Virus record (IMG/VR): IMGVR_UViG_3300046794_000491
Span: 1-64,000 of that record
Length of the DNA stretch: 64,000 nucleotides
Origin: a virus
Reading direction: 5' to 3' (one strand)
Shown: positions 15,653 through 22,310 of the stretch, in pieces
Position numbering within the stretch: position 1 is the stretch's first letter
Layout: every line of letters starts with the position of its first letter
Position numbers and translations under genes: made by a program
Notes under the pieces: model-generated
Databases searched by the model: none
What the model saw: the letters and a program-made list of their open reading frames with translations, nothing else
Told to the model about the DNA's origin: nothing

Positions 15653-16183
15653 TCAGCGGCTCGCGGCGACCATTCCGGCGGCCCGGGCCATGTAGAACGT
15701 GCCCGGCGCGACCAGGTTCCCGGGATAGACGGTGCCGACCTCCGCGGCCACAACCCACTGACCTTCCGCGACAACCGTCACAGTCACCTTCTGGCCCGTC
15801 ACCACGGGCGGCAGGGTGCGGATGTTCTTGGAGATGCCGTCGGGGATCTTGTCGGCCCGGCACTCGCAGTTCTTGAGGTTCGCCACCGCGCGCGAGCTCT
15901 CATCCCGCGGGAACTTCATGTACGTCTTCGGGCCGACGCCGCGGTGGTCGCGGTCCCACTGCATGGAGTTGATCTCGAAGCGCAGGTTGTCGGGGACTTC
16001 CTGCCCGTTGGCCTGGATGTGGGTGCGCCGCATGTCGTGGTCGGCGACGGTGACCCACCGTTTCGTGGGCGGCGCCAGGATCCTCGCCTGCCGCTCGACC
16101 CTGCGGCCGATCTCCTCCACTTTCGGGGCGATCATCAGAGCGAGCCGTTCCTCCAGGCCCGGCGCGACGGTGAACTTGGCCAT
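15653..16183 (-). CDS. Head-tail connector / neck protein
   Basis: ATG 16183 (MAKFTVAPGLEERLALMI) has GGAGG seven bases upstream and overlaps the previous stop (TGATG); a longer frame to 16282 is rejected. The 176-residue product has a helical start, an Arg-rich middle (DHDMRRTHIQANG) and ends VAPGTFYMARAAGMVA. The last segment resembles HK97 gp10-like neck proteins. Assigned by position and weak resemblance. Confidence 0.6.
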   Translation of the reverse strand: MAKFTVAPGLEERLALMIAPKVEEIGRRVERQARILAPPTKRWVTVADHDMRRTHIQANGQEVPDNLRFEINSMQWDRDHRGVGPKTYMKFPRDESSRAVANLKNCECRADKIPDGISKNIRTLPPVVTGQKVTVTVVAEGQWVVAAEVGTVYPGNLVAPGTFYMARAAGMVAASR

Positions 16184-16512
16184 CACGGCACCTCCGGCGG
16201 GTTCAGGGTGGCGGTTACGGCGATGTAGTCGGCGGCGCCGTGCCCGGGCACCCCCCTTGGCAAGGCGGTGACCACGGTCCACATGCGGGTGCCGTCCCCG
16301 ACCATGTCGCCGGGCTGCATGTACCCCGCGGACGGGTCAACGCGCAGCGTCCACGACCCGTCAGCTTGCTTGATGGCGGCGCCAGGCCACGTGCCCCTCG
16401 GGGTGGGGCGCGCGTCCGGGGGCGGCGGCACCGGCACGCCGTGCGCGTCACGCCCCCAAGGATGGTCCAGCACATACACCGTCAGGTCACGGTCGGGCAG
16501 GACAACAGCCAT
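16183..16512 (-). CDS. Head closure / stopper-like protein
   Basis: A 109-residue protein starting at ATG 16512, two bases after the hydrolase-like gene's stop, and coupled to the next gene by TGATG. It reads MAVVLPDRDLTVYVLDHPWG and contains SAGYMQPGDMVGDGTRMWTV, a short beta-barrel pattern. The size and location fit a head-tail stopper. It is not in a separate transcription unit. Confidence 0.6.
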   Translation of the reverse strand: MAVVLPDRDLTVYVLDHPWGRDAHGVPVPPPPDARPTPRGTWPGAAIKQADGSWTLRVDPSAGYMQPGDMVGDGTRMWTVVTALPRGVPGHGAADYIAVTATLNPPEVP

Positions 16513-16514
16513 GC

Positions 16515-17150
16515 TCAGCCCGCCCCAGACGTGACGAGCGCCGCGGCGATGCCCGCGTTGACCGCGGCGATGTAGTTCGTGAAGGCGGTAGTGGTGTTCT
16601 TCCGGTTGGCGCGGGTCATGTCCCCGTTGAGGAAGAACAGCTGCCGCTGCGCGTTGCTGAGCTCCAACTGGACGCCCATGCCCCGGGTGTTCCGGTTGGC
16701 GATGTTCGTCGGGTCGTTGGCGTTGATCTCCTCGCTGGCGATCTGCACCACGAATCCGGCATCCGCGAGGGCCTCGCCTATCTGGTCCCGCAGGTTGAAG
16801 TCGAGCCCGCCCAGGAACGTGGTCGGCGTGGTCCCGGACGCGCCGTGCCACGAAATGATGTGGGAGGCAGCCTTCGCCATGAGGAGGGCCTGCGGCTCGT
16901 CGTACCGGGTCGAGGTGATGTGCAGGTCGCTGTTGGAGCCTGCCGCCTTGAAAGCGTCCAGCGTGTAGTAACCGTGGACGGTCCCGGCCGCCTTGTCGGC
17001 GAGCTCCGTCGTGCCCAGCTCGATGCCGCCGCCGTGGATGGCGAGGTGCAGCAGGCTGGAGAACTGCGAGATACGCCAAGTCCGCTGGTAGTCGATGCCC
17101 TCGATCTGTGCGCCGGCCATCTGCGCATACGAGTTGTAGAGGTCTGCCAT
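16515..17150 (-). CDS. Poly-gamma-glutamate hydrolase-like protein
   Basis: A 211-residue protein with a good ribosome site (GCAGGAG). Residues 39-49 read HGGGIELGTTE, 77-85 HITSTRYDE, 102 is a His in SWHGASG, 111-117 is TFLGGLD, and 156-166 is RGMGVQLELSN. Together these match the zinc-dependent poly-gamma-glutamate hydrolase family (phage PghP and relatives), with H39, E44 and H102 as likely metal or catalytic ligands. PghP enzymes cut the gamma-glutamyl capsule polymer. The gene sits among connector genes, so the product may be a virion or neck protein. Whether it is active on poly-glutamate, peptidoglycan peptide or another substrate is unknown. Confidence 0.78.
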   Translation of the reverse strand: MADLYNSYAQMAGAQIEGIDYQRTWRISQFSSLLHLAIHGGGIELGTTELADKAAGTVHGYYTLDAFKAAGSNSDLHITSTRYDEPQALLMAKAASHIISWHGASGTTPTTFLGGLDFNLRDQIGEALADAGFVVQIASEEINANDPTNIANRNTRGMGVQLELSNAQRQLFFLNGDMTRANRKNTTTAFTNYIAAVNAGIAAALVTSGAG

Positions 17151-17174
17151 GGCTCCTGCCTGTTCGGGATCGGG

Positions 17175-18050
17175 CTACCAGTTGCCGTAGCGGCGGTAGG
17201 GGCGGCCGCCATACGGCCATGGGGTGGCGGGCGCAACCGCGATCGGCCGGTACAGCCGCTTGCGGTAGTCGCCCAGAGAGTCCAGCGTCGGCAGCGCTCC
17301 GGCCTGTCCCGCGACAGGCGACGTCTCGTAGCTGATCGACTGGCCCTCGGCGGACACGGACGTTACCCGGCGGCCGCCGTTCTTCTCCCCGCCGGGGCCG
17401 TTGCGGATCCGCTCGGCGGCGTGCGCGGTGACGTAGTCCACGATCGGCTTCTCAACGGCCGCGTCCAGGCCGATGAGGAGCCGCACCGTGTACAGCCCTT
17501 CCGCGTTCTGTTCGTAGCTCACCACCTTCATCACGTCGTCCACGGGCGGCATCGGCCACGCGCGCGGGTCGGTGAGCTCGTAGAACGGCATGGGCGACAC
17601 GTCGCGCAGCGTCTTCGGGGTAGGCACGAGCGGCCGCTTCAGGTAGGCGGCCACCTCCGACTGCGCCTTGCCGATCTTGTCGCGGAAGTCCTCGCGTTGC
17701 GCCGGGGTCAGCGGCAGCGGCACGCCGAGATCGTCGGCAAGCTGCTCCGCCGAGGCGATCAGCCCCGTCCCCAGCGGCAGGTCCATGCGGCTCGTGCGGT
17801 CAGCGGCCGGTGACGCGCCCTGCTCGGGAGTGAAGGTGACGACGCACCAATACCGGCCGTCGGGCAGGTTGTCGGGGAGCGTGAACCGGTACGCGTTCTC
17901 ACCGATGCGGACGGCCGGGCCCGCGGTCGCCACCACGGTGCCGTTGCGTTCGGGCTCCGAGTGCAGGTCGATCCTGCTGACCTCGCCGCCCTCCGGTTCG
18001 GGATCCCACAGAGCCCCGCCCCAGACGGGCCGGTAGATGTACATCGCCAC
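17175..18050 (-). CDS. Head-tail adaptor (connector) protein
   Basis: The GTG at 18050 follows AAGGGAGA. The 291-residue product has an N-terminal beta domain of about 90 residues (RFTLPDNLPDGRYWCVVTFT) followed by a helical adaptor domain beginning SAEQLADDLGVPLPLTPAQ, the pattern of gp6/gp15-type connectors that bind the portal. The extra beta domain is unusual for an adaptor. The C-terminus is Pro/Tyr/Arg-rich. Confidence 0.7.
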   Translation of the reverse strand: MAMYIYRPVWGGALWDPEPEGGEVSRIDLHSEPERNGTVVATAGPAVRIGENAYRFTLPDNLPDGRYWCVVTFTPEQGASPAADRTSRMDLPLGTGLIASAEQLADDLGVPLPLTPAQREDFRDKIGKAQSEVAAYLKRPLVPTPKTLRDVSPMPFYELTDPRAWPMPPVDDVMKVVSYEQNAEGLYTVRLLIGLDAAVEKPIVDYVTAHAAERIRNGPGGEKNGGRRVTSVSAEGQSISYETSPVAGQAGALPTLDSLGDYRKRLYRPIAVAPATPWPYGGRPYRRYGNW

Positions 18051-18062
18051 CTTCGGTCTCCC

Positions 18063-18554
18063 TTACTCGCCGAGCTGCTCGCGCAGCCGGGCGACGATGC
18101 GGTCCGCGTCGTCCCGCTTGAGCTCCGCCCCGACCGGCACCAGGAGTCGGGTCGTAGGCGTGCGGTAGGCGCCCATGCCGACGTGCTCCACCAGGCGCAC
18201 CCGGGACCGGCACAGGTAGCCGTACGGCGGCAGCACCTCGAACACCGTGTCGGGGTCGGTGGGCGCCTGGCCCGTCGCCTCGTCCACGATCCGGTCCCCG
18301 AGCTCCGCGGGCATGAGCCCGTCGGGGCCAACAGGGGTTTCAGGCTCGGCAGGCTCGACCGGCGGGGCCGGAGGCTCCAGCGGCGCCACGTCCGGCGCCT
18401 TGGTCTCCGTGCCCTCGGCCGGAACTGCACCGATCTCTACGGCGTCAGAGACCGCCTTGTCCTCGGCCGGATCGGCGCCCGGCTCGATGCCGTCGGCGAC
18501 GGCCTTGTCCTCGGCCGGTTCCGCGGCCGTCTTACGGGTTCGGGCGGTTGCCAC
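18063..18554 (-). CDS. Head-region protein with disordered acidic N-terminus
   Basis: Chosen start GTG 18554 (VATARTRKTAAEP) follows GGAGGA; a frame to 18587 lacks a ribosome site. The 163-residue protein has about 90 acidic, Pro-rich, repetitive residues (PAEDKAVADGIEPG and variants), then a folded part FEVLPPYGYLCRSRVRLVEH. The E-T-K-A in TETKAPDV resembles the E-x-K-(A/S) sites of the capsid. Function unknown; it lies 12 bases upstream of the adaptor gene. Confidence 0.6.
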   Translation of the reverse strand: MATARTRKTAAEPAEDKAVADGIEPGADPAEDKAVSDAVEIGAVPAEGTETKAPDVAPLEPPAPPVEPAEPETPVGPDGLMPAELGDRIVDEATGQAPTDPDTVFEVLPPYGYLCRSRVRLVEHVGMGAYRTPTTRLLVPVGAELKRDDADRIVARLREQLGE

Positions 18555-18606
18555 GACTTCCTCCAGGTGAGCGGGGGTTGGGGCCACACCCTGACCCGGG
18601 GGGCGC

Positions 18607-18621
18607 GCTTACGTCGCGCTG
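18607..18621 (-). promoter_or_regulatory. Late-gene gap motif, copy e
   Basis: Minus strand CAGCGCGACGTAAGC, with core GACGTAAGC matching the consensus, 52 bases before GTG 18554. Confidence 0.5.
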
Positions 18622-18661
18622 TGCCGCCCAGCACGGACCGGCACAGCGCGACGATCACGCA

Positions 18662-19147
18662 TCACACGAACGTGTAGCCGTTGTTCTGCGTCACCGCCCC
18701 CGCCTCGTCAGCGAGGACGACGGCCACCGCACCCGCGCTCTTCGCCGGGGTCGTGACCTGGATCTTGCCGGAGGTGAGGATCTTCAGGTTCGTGCCCGCC
18801 GTGCCGCCGAACGTGACGCCGGAGACGCCGTCCAGGTTCGTGCCGGTGATGGTCACGACCGTGCCGCCGGCGACCGGCCCGTTTACCGGGCTGATGGCGG
18901 CGACGGTGGCCGCGGGGAACAGCTTGTCGATCACCGACTGCCGCACCACGTCCCCGGCCCGGAACTTCAGCGTCCTGATCGAGCCCTGCGGCACGCTGTC
19001 GCGGCTGTCCTTCGACACGGTGCCCTCATCGAAGCGGCGCGTGTGGAAGACGTCCGCGGTCACGACCATCTCCGGGTCCGCGGCCGCGGGCGTAGAAGGA
19101 AACGCAGCCTTGGTGATGCGGGCGCCGGCAGAGTTGTACAGGCCCAT
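18662..19147 (-). CDS. IPT/TIG-domain virion protein
   Basis: A 161-residue protein with AAGGGG before the ATG. The first 75 residues read as a beta-rich base (DVFHTRRFDEGTVSKDS). The last 85 form an IPT/TIG immunoglobulin-like domain with the signature ISPVNGPVAGGTVVTITGTN followed by FGGTAG. Ig-like domains decorate many capsids and tails and may bind host polysaccharide. Location two genes after the capsid suggests head decoration. Confidence 0.75.
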   Translation of the reverse strand: MGLYNSAGARITKAAFPSTPAAADPEMVVTADVFHTRRFDEGTVSKDSRDSVPQGSIRTLKFRAGDVVRQSVIDKLFPAATVAAISPVNGPVAGGTVVTITGTNLDGVSGVTFGGTAGTNLKILTSGKIQVTTPAKSAGAVAVVLADEAGAVTQNNGYTFV

Positions 19148-19203
19148 GAGGAGCCCCTTTCACTGGTGGTATCGAGTCGCCCGCAGGGTGCCCGACCAGG
19201 CGG

Positions 19204-19218
19204 GCTTGGGTCCCCGGC
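19204..19218 (-). promoter_or_regulatory. Late-gene gap motif, copy f
   Basis: Minus strand GCCGGGGACCCAAGC, with two departures from consensus, 56 bases before the IPT/TIG gene. Confidence 0.45.
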
Positions 19219-19226
19219 TGCGCGGC

Positions 19227-20474
19227 TCACAGGATGCGGAGGTCGTCCCACCCGTCCTTGGTGACGGAGAAGACCATCAGGCCCGGCTGGGAGACCTCTC
19301 CCGAGCGCATGGCGTACCAGTCGGAGCCGTTGTCGAGGGTCGGAGCCTGCACCCACAGACGCCCGGCGCCGAGCTGCTGCGCGCGGAAGTGGTGAAAGTG
19401 CCCGGAGATCAAGATCCTGGCGTCGGCGATGGGCTGACGGCCGAAGGTCTGCCCCCTCCACCAGTCCGCCGCCTTGTCGGGCCGCGCGTACTGATGACCG
19501 TGCGCCAGGCCCACGATGGTGCCCGCCATGTCGAGGCTGACGGTGTCTCGCCACGGCTCTGGCGTCACGAACGACACGTGCCCGTAGGCGTCGGGATTCT
19601 TGGCGTACGCGTCGGCGATCTGCGAATAGACCTCGATGCCCCAGTCGTCTTCCGGGGGGCCCACGGGGTCCTTGCCGCGCCGTACGCGGGCGTGGTTGCT
19701 GCCGCAGGTCGCGGCGACCACCCGCGGGAACGCGGTCGCCAGGCGGTCGAGGCCTTCGAACGTCAGCCGCCGGTGCACGCGCACCATCTGCGTGAGCGTC
19801 AGGTCGTTGGTGAACGCCTGGCTCGCGACGTTCTCGAACCCCTCGATGCAGTCGCCTGCGTCGAGGAAGTACGCGGAATCAGGGGTGCGGCCGATCTTGC
19901 CGAGGTCGCGGACGTGGTCCTGGAGCCGGTCGAACCGTTCGGAGACCCGGGCCACGAGATCCTTGGTGCCGCCGTCCCTGCCAACCTTCCCGGCCTGCGG
20001 GTCGGCGTACACCACGGCCAGCGCGCGCTCCGTACTCTCGGCCGGGGTGCGGGGCTTGCGGCGGCGCCGCATCACGTCGCGGATCAGGCTGTTGAGGTCT
20101 TCCGCGGACGCCCATCCCGGAGTTGAGGGCTCGATCAGGTAGCGGCACCTCCACACGGGCCGGGTGACGGCGTCCTCGCCCTGGGCGTCGCGGTGCCATG
20201 CGGCCGGGTCGTGGCGGGCTTCTACCAGCCGGACCCGGTATCCCTCGGGCACGCTCAGGCCGAGTTCCTCCACCCGTTCGCGCCAGCCGAGTTCGTCTTG
20301 CCCGGGCGCCTCGGCGGCCGGCGCAGTGACGAGCATCGACCCGCCGGGTTCGTACCGCACGCCGGGTTCCCAGCCCTTCGGGGCCGCGGCCGTGGGACGA
20401 GTGGTCTCCGGCGGGGTGGTCTGCTCCGCCGAGGCGGGCGCGAGGAGCGCATCGAGATGTTCGTCAAGGCTCAT
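19227..20474 (-). CDS. Metallophosphoesterase
   Basis: ATG 20474 overlaps the preceding stop by four bases (ATGA). The 415-residue protein has a Pro-rich head and a calcineurin-like phosphoesterase core: YADPQAG, FLDAGDCIEG, CGSNHAR, GLAHGHQY and ISGHFHHFR. These supply the expected Asp, Asn and His metal ligands. Such enzymes act on DNA or nucleotide phosphodiesters. In actinophage late operons their substrate is not settled. It might process DNA at packaging or degrade a nucleotide signal; both are guesses. It lies between capsid and decoration genes and is coupled to a small HTH-like gene. Confidence 0.8.
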   Translation of the reverse strand: MSLDEHLDALLAPASAEQTTPPETTRPTAAAPKGWEPGVRYEPGGSMLVTAPAAEAPGQDELGWRERVEELGLSVPEGYRVRLVEARHDPAAWHRDAQGEDAVTRPVWRCRYLIEPSTPGWASAEDLNSLIRDVMRRRRKPRTPAESTERALAVVYADPQAGKVGRDGGTKDLVARVSERFDRLQDHVRDLGKIGRTPDSAYFLDAGDCIEGFENVASQAFTNDLTLTQMVRVHRRLTFEGLDRLATAFPRVVAATCGSNHARVRRGKDPVGPPEDDWGIEVYSQIADAYAKNPDAYGHVSFVTPEPWRDTVSLDMAGTIVGLAHGHQYARPDKAADWWRGQTFGRQPIADARILISGHFHHFRAQQLGAGRLWVQAPTLDNGSDWYAMRSGEVSQPGLMVFSVTKDGWDDLRIL

Positions 20475-20740
20475 CGCGGGCACCGGCATCCGTTCGAGGC
20501 GCCGCGGCGCCGGTGCCGTGCCACGGACGGGGCTTGCACGGGATGCCCGTTGCTGGTCAGTACGTCAGCGATCCGCGTGGAGGTCACCGCCGGGGCCGCC
20601 ATCAGCTCGTTCAGCTTGCCCGCTGTGTCGGCGTCGAGACAGGCCAGGATGATGCCGACTGTGCAGCGCGCGCCGCGGGGTCGCTCAGGCTCGTCCATGA
20701 GCTGCGTGAGGGCCGTGCTCAGCCCATCGGTGTCTGCCAC
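20471..20740 (-). CDS. Small HTH-like protein
   Basis: GTG 20740 (VADTDGLSTAL) is preceded by CGAGGA at five bases; ATG 20761 is the alternative. The 89-residue product has two helices then TSTRIADVLTSNGHPVQAPS followed by VARHRRRGASNGCRCPR, a helix-turn-helix-like pattern with a basic, Cys-containing tail. Possible DNA binding. It is translationally coupled to the metallophosphoesterase, which suggests the two act together. Confidence 0.65.
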   Translation of the reverse strand: MADTDGLSTALTQLMDEPERPRGARCTVGIILACLDADTAGKLNELMAAPAVTSTRIADVLTSNGHPVQAPSVARHRRRGASNGCRCPR

Positions 20741-20796
20741 GGCAGTCCTCGCTCTCTGCATGTGGGTGCGGGGCCGGACCGTATGGCCCGGCCCCG

Positions 20797-20811
20797 CGTT
20801 ACGTCGCCGTC
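20797..20811 (-). promoter_or_regulatory. Late-gene gap motif, copy g
   Basis: Minus strand GACGGCGACGTAACG, core GACGTAAC, 56 bases before GTG 20740. Confidence 0.45.
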
Positions 20812-20842
20812 AGTGGGGCCCGCCCAGCGGGCCCCTTCCGGA

Positions 20843-22144
20843 TTACACCGGGGTGGTCCACGAGCCGATGACGAACGACTCCGGACGGGAGACCTCCAGG
20901 GCGAGACGCTCGTCCGCGCGGAAGGTGAGGACACCGCGTTCGAAGTTGTCCGAGTTCTCGCTGGAGACGGTCACGGAGACGTTCTCGCGGTCGTAGATCT
21001 GCGCGCCCATCCCAAAAGAACCCAGAAGGTACTTGTCGTCCGGCATTGCGGTGGTTTCGACCACGTTGACGCGCCACACGCGCTTCTGGGCGCCGACGGC
21101 GACCTGGAGCGCGACACGGAACGCGCCGTTGTTGTCGGTCTCGACCTCCACCTGCTCCCACATGCTCGGGGAGAGGACGACGCCGGTCGGCTCGTACTCA
21201 GCCAGGAGCGCCTTGGTCATGGCCCGGCGCATCTGGATGGAGAACTTGTCGGTGTTGGCGCCGATGTACTGCTGTACGCCCGGGGTGTTGAACAGGCCGG
21301 TGATGGACTGACCGTCGCCGCCGATGGAGTGCAGAAGGTCGTAGTCCTCGGCGAACTTGATGCCCTCGATCAAGCGGCTGTTGATGAACTGCTTCAGCCG
21401 CGGCTCGTCCGAGAGGATGTTCTTGTGGCCGTCGAGCATGTGCGCGATCTCGGCCACCGGGAACGAAACAGGCTGGAGGGTCAGCTTCGAGCGGGGCGCC
21501 CGGCCGAACACGTCGGTGTCGGCTCCGGTCGGCGCGGACGTACCGTCGGCCGCACGACGCTCCGGGACCTGGGCCGCGTTGTTGACCCACCCGGTCTCGC
21601 GGATGCCCTGAAGGATCGCGTTCTTGGTCGTGGCCTTCGGGAACAGGTCGCGGATGTGCATCTTGCGGCGCTGCGCCTCGGTGATGCCGAGATCCTCAAC
21701 GCCACCCAGGGCCGGGTGAGTCTGGGTACCGGCCGACAGGGAGAAGATCGACTTCCCCTCCATCTCGGCGCGGATGAACGGGCGGTCCTTGAACTGGCCA
21801 CGGGCCGCAGCCTGGTAGGCGTCGGACTCGACGAACATGTCGCCGAGCGACTTCACCTCGGTGTTGGAGCCGGAGGAGCCGCCGTAGTACTGGCCGGCCG
21901 CGGACCGCCCCTCGGGGGCGTCGAGGTACTGGCCGAGAGCTTCGGCGCCGGACGCGGCCTCGATCAGGCTCTTGATCTCCTGGGCGTCCTTGACGGACTT
22001 GACGTACGCGTTGCGCTGCTCGGTGGAGACGACGAACGCGCCGTTCTCCTCCTTGAACGTGCCTGCGATGCGCTCAGCCTCGGCAGACTTCTCGTTGAGC
22101 TGCTGCTTCAGCGAGCGAAGCAGATTCTTGTCGGTGGTAGGCAT
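20843..22144 (-). CDS. Major capsid protein, HK97 fold
   Basis: ATG 22144 (MPTTDKNLLRSLKQQ) follows AGGAG; a frame to 22204 is discounted. The 433-residue protein has a coiled-coil N-terminal segment (delta-domain-like, about 1-98), then K98-SLGDMFVESDAY, and a long HK97-type body (GVVLSPSMWEQVE, WRVNVVETTAMPDDKYLLGS). HK97 gp5 is cut after Lys103 before an SLG sequence, so E96-V-K98/S99-L-G here is a plausible maturation site removing the delta domain. It is the main shell subunit, and the protease gene lies immediately upstream. Confidence 0.92.
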   Translation of the reverse strand: MPTTDKNLLRSLKQQLNEKSAEAERIAGTFKEENGAFVVSTEQRNAYVKSVKDAQEIKSLIEAASGAEALGQYLDAPEGRSAAGQYYGGSSGSNTEVKSLGDMFVESDAYQAAARGQFKDRPFIRAEMEGKSIFSLSAGTQTHPALGGVEDLGITEAQRRKMHIRDLFPKATTKNAILQGIRETGWVNNAAQVPERRAADGTSAPTGADTDVFGRAPRSKLTLQPVSFPVAEIAHMLDGHKNILSDEPRLKQFINSRLIEGIKFAEDYDLLHSIGGDGQSITGLFNTPGVQQYIGANTDKFSIQMRRAMTKALLAEYEPTGVVLSPSMWEQVEVETDNNGAFRVALQVAVGAQKRVWRVNVVETTAMPDDKYLLGSFGMGAQIYDRENVSVTVSSENSDNFERGVLTFRADERLALEVSRPESFVIGSWTTPV

Positions 22145-22247
22145 TTCGGTTGCACGCTCCTGTGCTGGATGGGCGATTGCGTGCGTCGCTCGCCCGGCCA
22201 GCACCGGGACGCCTCAACGCTGAGGCGCATGGAAAAGCACGGGTGCA

Positions 22248-22262
22248 GTTAACGTCTCGGGC
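22248..22262 (-). promoter_or_regulatory. Late-gene gap motif, copy h
   Basis: Minus strand GCCCGAGACGTTAAC, full consensus, 103 bases before the capsid ATG, the longest spacing seen. Confidence 0.6.
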
Positions 22263-22310
22263 TCCCGGCCACGCGGGAACGTGGAACCGGGAGCCCGGTA
22301 AATGCGCGAG

